Positions 8,467 to 15,893 of a stretch of 64,000 bases of DNA are shown here, piece after piece (position 1 is the first letter of the stretch; every line of letters begins with the position of its first letter). Both the position numbers and the translations under genes were made by a program. The notes beneath the pieces are model-generated. The model did not search any database. It was not told where the DNA came from and saw nothing but the letters and a program-made list of their open reading frames with translations. Source of the stretch: Streptomyces noursei ATCC 11455 (GTDB taxonomy: Bacteria > Actinomycetota > Actinomycetes > Streptomycetales > Streptomycetaceae); the NCBI RefSeq assembly GCF_001704275.1, contig NZ_CP011533.1, positions 7,626,001 to 7,690,000 on the forward strand. Reading direction: 5' to 3'.

Positions 8467-8491
8467 CCGCCCGCGCCACTCCGGCGGGCGG
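8467..8491. terminator. Terminator-like hairpin between convergent genes
   Basis: CCGCCCG (8467-8473) pairs with CGGGCGG (8485-8491), with inner CGCC/GGCG pairing. It starts directly after the Nudix stop codon and precedes the end of the ABC permease gene on the other strand. Confidence 0.5.
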
Positions 8492-8502
8492 CCCGGTCCC
8501 GG

Positions 8503-9354
8503 TCACTTCACCGCGCCCAGCGACAGACCCTGCACCAGCTTGTCCTGGGCGGCGAACCCGGCGACCAGCACCGGCAGCGACACCACGGTGGCCGCCGCGC
8601 ACACCTTCGCCAGGAACAGCCCCTGGCTGGTCACCAGCCCGGTCAGGAACACCGGGGAGGTGCCGGCCACGATGCCGGTCAGCACCCGCGCGAACAGCAG
8701 CTCGTTCCAGCTGAAGATGAAGGAGATAAGCGCGGTCGCGGCGATGCCCGGCAGGGCGACCGGCGCCACGATCCGCACCAGCGTGGTGGGCAGCCCCGCC
8801 CCGTCGATCGAGGCGGCCTCCAGGATCTCCACCGGCACCTCGGCCAGGAAGGACCGCATCATCCACACCGCGATCGGCAGGTTCATCGAGGTGTAGAGGA
8901 TGACCAGCAGCCAGATGTCGTCCAGCATCCGGGTGTTCTGGGCGACCAGGTAGATCGGCAGCAGTCCCGCCACCAGCGGCAGCATCTTCGTGGAGAGGAA
9001 GAAGAACAGCACATCGCGCCATGAGCGCACCGGCCGGAGGGAGAGCGCGTACGCCGCCGGCACCGCCAGCACCAGCACCAGCAGCGTCGAGGCCACCGAC
9101 GCGGTCAGGGAGTTGAGCAGCGGCGGCCAGGGGCTCACGCCGGCGCCGCCGACGCCGAAGAACTCCCGGTAGCCGTGCAGGGTGAGCGGCGCGGCGAGGC
9201 TCGGCGGATCGGTCGCGGCGTCCGTCTCGCGGTGGAAGGAGGTCAGCACCATCCATGCCACCGGCAGGAAGAAGGCGATCCCGCACAGCCAGGCCACCAG
9301 GCCCAACGCCGCCCCGCGCACCCGCCGTCCGCCCCTGCGGTCTCCTCGCGTCAT
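8503..9354 (-). CDS. Polyol/sugar ABC transporter permease (MalG/SmoG-like)
   Basis: A 283-residue inner-membrane protein with about six hydrophobic segments, the first at residues 14-37 (ALGLVAWLCGIAFFLPVAWMVL). The permease-ATPase coupling loop EAASIDGAG-x-TLVRI-x-APVALPGI is intact. It forms the translocation channel with the permease encoded upstream. The ATG at 9354 overlaps the stop of the upstream gene (ATGA), so translation is coupled. No ATPase gene is present; in Streptomyces such importers commonly share the multitask ATPase MsiK. It is the last gene of the operon that starts with the DeoR regulator. Confidence 0.88.
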   Translation of the reverse strand: MTRGDRRGGRRVRGAALGLVAWLCGIAFFLPVAWMVLTSFHRETDAATDPPSLAAPLTLHGYREFFGVGGAGVSPWPPLLNSLTASVASTLLVLVLAVPAAYALSLRPVRSWRDVLFFFLSTKMLPLVAGLLPIYLVAQNTRMLDDIWLLVILYTSMNLPIAVWMMRSFLAEVPVEILEAASIDGAGLPTTLVRIVAPVALPGIAATALISFIFSWNELLFARVLTGIVAGTSPVFLTGLVTSQGLFLAKVCAAATVVSLPVLVAGFAAQDKLVQGLSLGAVK

Positions 9355-10262
9355 CGGGTGATCTCCTCGCGCAGCAGGGACGACACGGTGCGCAGGGCGA
9401 AGTTCGCCACCAGCAGTGAGCACAGCACCACCACGACGCCCTGCGCGGACGCCCGGCCGTAGTCGTGGGCCTGGTAGAAGGTCTGGTAGATGGTGTACGG
9501 CAGGTTGGCGGTGCCCAGCCCGCCGGAGGTGAGGGTGAACACCGCGTCGAAGTTCTGCACGATGTACACCGTCCCCAGCAGCGCCGCCAGTTCGAGGTAG
9601 CGCCGCAGGTGCGGCAGGGTGAGGTGGCGGAAGACGTCGAAGGCGCCGGCCCCGTCCATCCGGGCCGCCTCCACCGCGTCCGCCGGTCGGCTCTGCAACC
9701 CCGCCAGCAGGATCAGCATCATGAACGGCGTCCACTGCCAGATCAGCGACAGCTCCACGGACAGCAGCGGGGAGTCGGTCATCCAGTCCGGCTGCGGCGG
9801 GTCGCCGGCGCCGAACAGCTGCCACAGCCACGTCAGCGCCCCGTTGAACAGCCCGTACGAGGCGTTGTAGAGCGCGTGCTTCCACAGCAGCGCGGCGGCC
9901 ACCGGCACCACGAGGAACGGGGTGATCAGCAGGGTGCGGACGATGCCCCGGCCGCGGAAGCTCCGGTCCAGCAGCAGTGCCAGCCCCAGCCCCAGCCCCA
10001 GGCTGACCAGCACCACCGACGCCGTCAGCAGCACCGTCGTGCCCACCGACGACCGCAGTGCCGGATCGGTGACCACCGCCCGGTAGTTGTCGAGGGCGGC
10101 GAACCCGCGGTGGTCGGGGGCCAGCGCGTTCCAGCGCATGAACGAGATCACCACCGTTGCCACGAACGGGAGTTGGGTGACCACGATCAGGAAGACCAGG
10201 GCGGGCAGCAGCGGGGCGCGCCGGGCCCAGCCCTTGGCCCGCTCAGCGACCGGTGTACGCAT
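9351..10262 (-). CDS. Polyol/sugar ABC transporter permease (MalF/SmoF-like)
   Basis: A 303-residue membrane protein with a basic N-terminus (RAKGWARR), a first membrane segment at about 17-39 and five more, the large loop typical of MalF-type subunits being short. The coupling loop EAARMDGAGAFDVFRHLTLPHLRR is clear. It overlaps the solute-binding protein gene upstream by 20 bp and the second permease downstream by 4 bp, so the three transport genes form one translationally coupled unit. The partner ATPase is not encoded here. Confidence 0.88.
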   Translation of the reverse strand: MRTPVAERAKGWARRAPLLPALVFLIVVTQLPFVATVVISFMRWNALAPDHRGFAALDNYRAVVTDPALRSSVGTTVLLTASVVLVSLGLGLGLALLLDRSFRGRGIVRTLLITPFLVVPVAAALLWKHALYNASYGLFNGALTWLWQLFGAGDPPQPDWMTDSPLLSVELSLIWQWTPFMMLILLAGLQSRPADAVEAARMDGAGAFDVFRHLTLPHLRRYLELAALLGTVYIVQNFDAVFTLTSGGLGTANLPYTIYQTFYQAHDYGRASAQGVVVVLCSLLVANFALRTVSSLLREEITR

Positions 10263-11628
10263 CGGACACCTCCCGCGCCAGTCGCTGGCCCGCCCGCAGC
10301 GCGTCGGCCACGCTCTGCTTGCCGGCGATCGCGGAGCTGATCTCCTGCGACACCTTGGTCCCCAGGTCCGAGAACTCCGGTATGCCCACGAACTGGATCC
10401 CGGGCGCCGGGCGCGGCTGCACCCCCGGGTCGTCCGGCCGCGCCGAGGTGATCGCCTTCTCGGTCGCCCCCGCGAACGCCCCGGCCTCCTTGAGGTAGTC
10501 GGGGTCGCGGTAGGTCGAGGCCCGCTTCCCGGCCGGCGCCCGGGACCAGCCCAGTTCCCGGCCCGCCAGCCGCTCGTAGGACTTCCCGGACGCCCAGCGG
10601 ACGAACTCCCAGGCGGCCTTCTGGTGCGTGCTGGCCTTCTGGATGCCCCACGCCCAGGTGTAGAGCCAGCCCGCGCCGGCGGTCCGCTCGACCGGTGCCG
10701 GGGCGTACCCGATCCGGCCGGCGACCGGGGAGTCGGCGCTCTCCAGCGACCCGGCGCCGGCGGTCGCGTCGTACCACATCGCGACCTTGCCCTGCTGCAT
10801 GTCGTTGAGGCACTCGGTGTACCCGGCCTGCGGCGCGCCGGGCTCGCCGTGCGCGCGGACCAGACCGACGTAGAACCGGGTCGCCCGGGCGAACTCCGGG
10901 GCGTCCAGCCGCGCCCGCCAGTCCTTGTCGAACCAGGTCCCGCCGAAGGTGTTGACCACGGTCGTCAGGGGCGCCGTCAGCTGGCCCCAGCCGGGCTGGC
11001 CGCGCAGGCAGATGCCCTTCTGGCTCTTGCGGAAGCCGTCCAACTTGGCGGCCATGGCGGCGACTTGGGTCCAGGTCGGCCGGGCGGGCATGGTCAGTCC
11101 GGCCGCCTTGAGCAGGTCCTTGCGGTACATCAGGAACGACGACTCGCCGTAGAACGGTTCCGCGTAGACCTCGCCGTCGGCCGCGGTGAGCGAGGACCGC
11201 ACCGGCGCGAGAATGTCGTTCTGGTCGAACTCGCGGTCCTTGTCGGCCAGTTGCCCCAGCGGGGTGAGCCAGCCGTTGCGGGCGTAGATGGGCGTCTCGT
11301 AGTTGCTGAGGCTGGCCACGTCGTACTGCCCGGCCTGGCTGGAGAAGTCCTGGCTCATCTTGTCGCGGAGGTCGTCCTCCGGCAGCACGGTGAAGTTGAC
11401 CCGGATGCCGGTCTCCTTGGTGAAGTGCTCGGCGGTGAGCCGTTGGAGGTCCACCATCTGCGGGTTGTTCACCATCAGCACGTTGAGGGTGTGCAGCCCG
11501 TCGTGGCCGGTGTCACCGGCGCCGCGGTAGCAGCCGGTGACCGCCAGGGAGAGGGTGGCCGCGAGGGCGGCCAGCCGGCCCGCCCGGCGGCCCGCGCCGC
11601 CGACAGCTCCGGGGGATCGTGCGCGCAC
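10243..11628 (-). CDS. Extracellular solute-binding lipoprotein, polyol-type ABC importer
   Basis: Family 1 solute-binding protein, 461 residues from the GTG at 11628. The N-terminus RRAGRLAALAATL-SLAVTGC gives a lipoprotein signal with Cys33 as the anchored residue. The following NVLMVNNPQMVDLQRLT and GQYDVASLSNYETPIYARNGWLTPL segments resemble sorbitol/mannitol-binding SmoE proteins more than maltose-binding proteins, so a polyol ligand is inferred. C-terminal GIPEFSDLGTKVSQEISSAI is typical of the family. The GTG at 11628 is chosen because GGAAAGG lies about 9 nt upstream; an ATG at 11679 in frame would put 17 extra residues before the signal. It is the first transport gene, 100 nt downstream of the DeoR-type regulator. 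Confidence 0.85.
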   Translation of the reverse strand: MRARSPGAVGGAGRRAGRLAALAATLSLAVTGCYRGAGDTGHDGLHTLNVLMVNNPQMVDLQRLTAEHFTKETGIRVNFTVLPEDDLRDKMSQDFSSQAGQYDVASLSNYETPIYARNGWLTPLGQLADKDREFDQNDILAPVRSSLTAADGEVYAEPFYGESSFLMYRKDLLKAAGLTMPARPTWTQVAAMAAKLDGFRKSQKGICLRGQPGWGQLTAPLTTVVNTFGGTWFDKDWRARLDAPEFARATRFYVGLVRAHGEPGAPQAGYTECLNDMQQGKVAMWYDATAGAGSLESADSPVAGRIGYAPAPVERTAGAGWLYTWAWGIQKASTHQKAAWEFVRWASGKSYERLAGRELGWSRAPAGKRASTYRDPDYLKEAGAFAGATEKAITSARPDDPGVQPRPAPGIQFVGIPEFSDLGTKVSQEISSAIAGKQSVADALRAGQRLAREVSDAYTGR

Positions 11629-11728
11629 GGCGCCTGCCTTTCCATGATGATTCGGCCCGAGGGGGACGGGCATGGGCATGCCGGACGGGCCGCCGGCCCG
11701 GCCGACGGCGGTGAGGGGGGAGGGGAGG

Positions 11729-12490
11729 TCAGACCCGGAGCACCTGCGGCCCCAGGAGCGAGTACCGGTGTGCTTCCGGCGCGGAGAGCCCCGTGTCGGT
11801 GACGATCATGTCCACCTCGTCGATGCCGGCGAACCGGCAGAAACTGCTGGCCCCGAACTTGCTGTGCACCCCGACCAGCACCCGCCGCCGCGAGGAGCGC
11901 ACCGCCTGCGCCTTCACGTCGGCGACCGCGGGATCGGGCGTGGTCAACCCGTACTCCCGGGAGATCCCGTTGGCCCCCAGGAACGCCAGGTCGACCACGA
12001 AGCCGGCGAGCATGTCCCGGCACCACGGTCCGACCGTCGCCTGGGTCCCGGCCCGCACCCGCCCGCCGGCCAGGAGGACGGTCGTCGAGTCGGACGCCGA
12101 GACCAGCGACGCGGTGCGCAGCGACGCGGTCAGCACGGTCAGCGGCCGGTCCGTCGGCAGCAGCATCGCGACCAGCTCGGGCGTGTACCCCTCGTCGACG
12201 AAGACGGTCTCCGCCTCGCCGACCAACTGCGCCGCGGCCGCCGCGATCCGCCGCTTCTCCGGCACCTGCTGGGTCTCCCGCCGCGCCAGCGTGGTCTCGT
12301 ACCCCGCACTCTCGACCGGGTACGCCGCGCCGTGCGTCCGCCGCACCAGCCCCCGGCGCTCCAGGTCCCGCAGATCGCGCCGCACGGTCTCGCGGGCCAC
12401 CCCGAACTCCGCGGCCGCCTCGGCGACCTCGACGCGTCCGGACTGGCGGGCGAGCACGAGGAGGCGGCTCTGGCGTTCCTCGGCCCTCAT
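11729..12490 (-). CDS. DeoR-family transcriptional regulator of the adjacent ABC operon
   Basis: A 253-residue repressor: winged HTH at about 5-57 (ERQSRLLVLARQSGRVEVAE, VARETVRRDLRDLERRGLVRRTHGAA) and a sugar-phosphate-sensing DeoRC domain (EAETVFVDEGYT, LTVLTASLRTASLV, DLAFLGANGIS, VDMIVTDTGLS). Canonical DeoRC uses phosphorylated sugars or polyols as effectors. The ATG at 12490 has GGGGAGAGAG upstream. It is the first gene of the operon it probably controls, together with the importer genes at 11628-8503. Direct repeats at 12543 and 12574 are candidate operators. Confidence 0.88.
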   Translation of the reverse strand: MRAEERQSRLLVLARQSGRVEVAEAAAEFGVARETVRRDLRDLERRGLVRRTHGAAYPVESAGYETTLARRETQQVPEKRRIAAAAAQLVGEAETVFVDEGYTPELVAMLLPTDRPLTVLTASLRTASLVSASDSTTVLLAGGRVRAGTQATVGPWCRDMLAGFVVDLAFLGANGISREYGLTTPDPAVADVKAQAVRSSRRRVLVGVHSKFGASSFCRFAGIDEVDMIVTDTGLSAPEAHRYSLLGPQVLRV

Positions 12491-12542
12491 GGCTCTCTCC
12501 CCACTCCGGGCGGGACCCGCCCGCCCGCTTCCGACCGCCGTC

Positions 12543-12622
12543 TTCCGTTCGGTCACGTTCCGTGTGGATCGCTTTCCGTTCGGTCTCGACGGTGCCCGCT
12601 TCTGCCCGCAGCCAGGTTTATA
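12543..12622 (-). promoter_or_regulatory. Candidate promoter and DeoR operator repeats
   Basis: The 12-mer TTCCGTTCGGTC occurs twice, at 12543-12554 and 12574-12585, 31 bp apart (about three helical turns), with a related GTTCCGTGTGG between. On the minus strand, TATAAA (12622-12617) is an unusually AT-rich -10-like hexamer upstream of the repeats, so they would fall just downstream of the transcription start, a natural repressor position. The divergent intergenic region 12491-12828 also holds the promoter of the STAS gene. Confidence 0.5.
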
Positions 12623-12815
12623 GCAACAGTTGGACTGCCCGCTGGGGTCCGCAACGGAACCAAACCTGCCCGTTTCTGCCCGCCTCCGAGCGCCATTCTT
12701 CGGGCCCGTGCCCCACCGAACGGCCCGTTTCACCCTGTCTGCGTGCCCGCGGGCGCCGCCCCCGCCCGCCCGCGCACGCCGGTGGGACGCCGGTGGTGCG
12801 GTGCACGGGGGCGCT

Positions 12816-12821
12816 TAGGCT
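12816..12821 (+). promoter_or_regulatory. -10 element of a probable leaderless transcript (STAS gene)
   Basis: TAGGCT followed by 7 nt and the ATG at 12829; there is no Shine-Dalgarno sequence. This fits the TAnnnT-N6/7-start pattern of actinobacterial leaderless mRNAs. Confidence 0.5.
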
Positions 12822-12828
12822 GGACGCC

Positions 12829-13227
12829 ATGAGCTCGGAGATGCGGTCGTTGGCGGTCACCGCACTCGTCCAGGAGGACGAGTGCGCGGTGCTGCGGGTC
12901 AGCGGGGAGCTGGACCTCCGCACCGAGCAGGCGTTCCTCGCCGAGGCCCGGTCCATCGTCTCGGCCGGCCACCGCTTCCTCGTGCTCGATCTGACCGCCC
13001 TGCGGTTCTGCGACTCCCGGGGCCTGAGCTGCCTGCTCGCCCTGGAATGGCTGTGCCGCCGCCTGGAGGGCCGGCTGCTGCTGGCGTCCCTGGGCGTGCG
13101 GATGCTCAAGCTGCTGGTGGGCACGCAGTCCCTCGGGGTCTTCTCCTGCTACCCGACGGTCGGCCACGCGCTGGCCGCCGTCCCCGACGCCAGCCGCCCG
13201 ACCTGGCCGCCGCCCGCGGCGGACTGA
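12829..13227 (+). CDS. STAS-domain anti-sigma factor antagonist
   Basis: A 132-residue single STAS domain. VLRVSGELDLRTEQAFLAEA and LVLDLTALRFCDSRGLSCLLAL are diagnostic; Ser63 in CDSRG is the position phosphorylated by the cognate anti-sigma kinase in SpoIIAA/RsbV-type antagonists. When unphosphorylated such proteins sequester the kinase and free a sigma factor. No anti-sigma kinase or SigB-type sigma gene is adjacent, so the partner is elsewhere. The ATG at 12829 is preferred over the longer open frame because conserved sequence starts there and TAGGCT lies 7 nt upstream. It is divergent from the DeoR operon and convergent with the LysR gene. Confidence 0.85.
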   Translation: MSSEMRSLAVTALVQEDECAVLRVSGELDLRTEQAFLAEARSIVSAGHRFLVLDLTALRFCDSRGLSCLLALEWLCRRLEGRLLLASLGVRMLKLLVGTQSLGVFSCYPTVGHALAAVPDASRPTWPPPAAD

Positions 13228-13264
13228 CCGCGGCCCGGAGCCACTGCGCCGTGTGGGGGAGCAC

Positions 13265-14395
13265 TCACGCCTGCGGGCGAAGCACCGCCGCCGGGCCGTG
13301 CTGACCCCTGCGTGTGACGTTCCCGCCAGCCGGCACCGGACCGCCGCCCGGCACCGTCCCCGGCACCGCCCCCTGGGCCGTTCCCGCCGCCCGCTCCGTC
13401 TCCGGGCCCATCCCCTCCGGGCCCATCCCCTCCGGGCCCATCCCCTCTGGTCCCACCCCCTCCGGGCCCATCCCCGAACCCACCCCTGATCCCGCCCCCG
13501 ACTCCGCGTCCGTCCGCAGCGCCGCGATCAGCGCCGCGACCGAGGGCCGGGCCCGGGCCGCCGTCCCCACCGCCACCACGATGTGCCGCTCGACGGTCTC
13601 CCGCAGCGGCACCACCGCGATCCCCTCCGACCGCAGCCGCAGCATCAGCCCGGTCAGCGGCGCCACCCCCAGCCCCGCCCCGACCATCGCCAGCGACGTC
13701 GCGGTGTCCGTCACCTCGTGGACCACCCGCGGCTCGCAGCCGGCCCGGCGGCAGGCCGTCCGGATCGCCCGCCCGTAGTACGAGCCGGCCGCCGGCAGGA
13801 TCCAGTCGTACGCCCCGGCCTCCGCCAGCGCCAGCGGCGCCCGGCCCACCCCCGCCGCCCCGGCCGGCACCGCCAACGAGAACCGCTCCGTCCGCAGCCG
13901 CACCAGCTCCACCGCGCCGTCCCGGGCCAGCGGCGCGTCCGGATAGTCCAGGCCGAGCGCCAGATCCACCCGCCCGGCCAGCACCTCCCCGTACGCCTGG
14001 TCCACGTCCACCTCGCGGCTGGCCACCCGCACCGCGGGATGCCGGGCCGCCAGCCGGCGCAGGGCCGGCGGCAGCAGCACCGCCGCCGCGGTCCCGAAGA
14101 CCCCCAGCCGCAGCCGCCCGCCCACCTCCCCGCGGGCCCGCTCCAGGGCCGCCACCGCCTCCGCCTGCGCGCCCAGGATCCGCTCGGCGTGCTCGGCCAG
14201 CGTCCGCCCGGCGTCCGTCAGCTCCACCCGGCGCCCGACCCGCCGCACCAGCTCGCTGCCGGTGCTCCGCTCCAACGCGGCGATGTGCTGGGAGACCGCG
14301 CCCGGCGTGTACCCCAGCGCCGCGGCCGCCGCGGTCATCGTGCGGCTCCGGGTCAGCTCCAGCAGCGTCCGCAGCTGCACCCCCGGCAATTCCAC
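13265..14395 (-). CDS. LysR-family regulator with repetitive C-terminal tail
   Basis: LysR-type regulator: HTH at residues 5-62 (LRTLLELTRSRTMTAAAAAL, YTPGAVSQHIAALER) followed by a periplasmic-binding-like effector domain to about residue 290. The remaining 80 or so residues are atypical: five near-identical MGPEG-type pentapeptides encoded by a 15-bp tandem repeat, then a Gly/Pro/Val-rich stretch. LysR proteins usually end near 300 residues, so this tail is an extension. It is divergent from the FAD oxidase/HglS/aldehyde dehydrogenase cluster, which it very probably controls; a LysR gene also sits in the Pseudomonas putida amaA-amaB-hglS locus. The GTG start is preceded by TAGGGT-N6, suggesting a leaderless mRNA. 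Confidence 0.85.
   Translation of the reverse strand: MELPGVQLRTLLELTRSRTMTAAAAALGYTPGAVSQHIAALERSTGSELVRRVGRRVELTDAGRTLAEHAERILGAQAEAVAALERARGEVGGRLRLGVFGTAAAVLLPPALRRLAARHPAVRVASREVDVDQAYGEVLAGRVDLALGLDYPDAPLARDGAVELVRLRTERFSLAVPAGAAGVGRAPLALAEAGAYDWILPAAGSYYGRAIRTACRRAGCEPRVVHEVTDTATSLAMVGAGLGVAPLTGLMLRLRSEGIAVVPLRETVERHIVVAVGTAARARPSVAALIAALRTDAESGAGSGVGSGMGPEGVGPEGMGPEGMGPEGMGPETERAAGTAQGAVPGTVPGGGPVPAGGNVTRRGQHGPAAVLRPQA
13401..13475. repeat. 15-bp tandem repeat inside the LysR gene
   Basis: Five consecutive 15-bp units with consensus TCCGGGCCCATCCCC; units 1, 2, 3 and 5 are identical and unit 4 (13446-13460) has diverged. They encode the MGPEG repeats of the LysR tail in frame, so copy number changes would lengthen or shorten the protein without a frameshift. 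Confidence 0.9.
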
Positions 14396-14401
14396 GGCGG
14401 G

Positions 14402-14407
14402 ACCCTA
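14402..14407 (-). promoter_or_regulatory. -10 element of a probable leaderless transcript (LysR gene)
   Basis: On the minus strand TAGGGT is followed by CCCGCC and the GTG start at 14395, the leaderless arrangement seen repeatedly in this window. Confidence 0.45.
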
Positions 14408-14623
14408 CCCAGCGGCCACCGGTGCCACCCGCGCCCCGCCGGGCCCTGATCCACCGGACGGGCCGCAAACCCCCGGGGCCCCACACCTCCTCACAGATCA
14501 CTTCCAACGACTCTGCATGGACGGCCGACCACCGGCCGGTCACCATCGAAGGGCACCGGCCCCGCCGCTGTGTCGGCGACCGGAGCACCCACGCGCCCAC
14601 GCGACGACGGGAAGGCGGCCCGG

Positions 14624-15829
14624 ATGGCCCACCCCACGGCTTCGGCTCCCTCGGATCCCGACCCGCACTCCGCCCCGCTCCCCGCCACCGCCGACGTCGT
14701 GATCATCGGCGGCGGGGTGATCGGCGCGAGCATCGCCTTCCACCTGGCCGAGGCCGGCGCCGGCCGGGTGCTGCTGCTGGAGCGCGACCTGCCCGCCTCC
14801 GGCTCGTCCGGCAAACCCCTCGGCGGGGTCCGCGCGCAGTTCTCCGACCCGCTCAACATCCGGCTCGGCGTGCGCAGCCTGGCCGCCTGGCGGGACTTCG
14901 CCCGCCGCCCCGGCGCCGACATCGGCCTGGACTCCGTCGGCTACCTCTTCCTCCTCGGCGACGAGGCCGAACGGGACACCTTCGCCCGGGGCGTCGAGAT
15001 CCAGAACGCCCACGGCGTGCCCAGCCGCCTGATCACCCCCCGCGCCGCCCGCGACCTCTGCCCCTACGTCGACCCCGGCACCCTGGTCGCTGCCGCCTAC
15101 TCGCCCACCGACGGCTACGCCACCCCCCAGGCCGCCGTCGCCGGCTACCTCCGCGCGGCCCGCCGGCTCGGCGCCACCGTCCGCACCCGCTGCCCGGTCA
15201 CCGCCATCGACACCGCCGACGGCCACCTCCAGGCCGTCCGCACCCCGCACGGCACCGTCGGCACCCCCACCGTGATCTGCTGCGCCGGCGCCTGGTCCGC
15301 CGAGGTCGGCGCCCTGGCCGGGGTCACCCTGCCGGTCACCCCGCTGCGCCGCCAGATCGCCTTCACCGGGCCGCTGAGCCCCCGCCCGCCCCGCATCCCC
15401 TTCACCCTCGACTACGCCTCCACCCTCTACTTCCACAACGACGGCGCCGACGGACTGCTCGTCGGCCTCTCCGACCCGGCCCAACAGTCGGGATATGCAC
15501 GGGAGTTCAGTCGCGAGTGGCTCACCCCGTTCCGTGCCGCCGCGGCTCGCCGGGCCCCGGCACTGGCCGACCTGCCGGTCACCGGCGGCTGGGCCGGCCT
15601 CTACGAGATGACCCCCGACCGCAACGCCCTCATCGGGGAGGCCCCGCATCCCGGCCGCTTCCTCTACGCCACCGGCTTCTCCGGCCACGGCTTCCTCCAG
15701 GCCCCCGCCGTCGGCGAGATCGTCCGCGATCTCTACCTGCGCCGCGAACCCTTCCTCGACGTCGGACCGCTCGCCGCCACCCGCTTCGACGGCCGGCCCG
15801 CCACCCGCCCCGAAGCCCACATCATCTAG
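14624..15829 (+). CDS. FAD-dependent amino acid/pipecolate oxidase-like protein (AmaA-like)
   Basis: DAO-superfamily flavoprotein of 401 residues. The dinucleotide motif GGGVIGASIAFHLAEAG lies at 29-45 and a C-terminal FATGFSGHGF-type segment (YATGFSGHGFLQAP) near 345, as in sarcosine oxidase beta, D-amino acid dehydrogenase and Pseudomonas AmaA (L-pipecolate oxidase). The context (HglS and an ALDH7 enzyme downstream, LysR upstream) parallels the P. putida lysine locus, so oxidation of pipecolate or a related imino/amino acid is inferred. The ATG at 14624 has GGAAGG about 8 nt upstream; an in-frame start at 14570 lacks this. HglS follows 64 nt later on the same strand. Confidence 0.72.
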   Translation: MAHPTASAPSDPDPHSAPLPATADVVIIGGGVIGASIAFHLAEAGAGRVLLLERDLPASGSSGKPLGGVRAQFSDPLNIRLGVRSLAAWRDFARRPGADIGLDSVGYLFLLGDEAERDTFARGVEIQNAHGVPSRLITPRAARDLCPYVDPGTLVAAAYSPTDGYATPQAAVAGYLRAARRLGATVRTRCPVTAIDTADGHLQAVRTPHGTVGTPTVICCAGAWSAEVGALAGVTLPVTPLRRQIAFTGPLSPRPPRIPFTLDYASTLYFHNDGADGLLVGLSDPAQQSGYAREFSREWLTPFRAAAARRAPALADLPVTGGWAGLYEMTPDRNALIGEAPHPGRFLYATGFSGHGFLQAPAVGEIVRDLYLRREPFLDVGPLAATRFDGRPATRPEAHII

Positions 15830-15893
15830 GCGGTGTCCGACCACGACCCACCGGGCAGGCCCGCACCCCGCCGGACCCGGGAAAGGATTCCCC

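Noticed and set aside
13401..13475. CRISPR-like repeats
   Set aside because: Repeats are contiguous 15-bp units without spacers and lie in frame inside a LysR gene.
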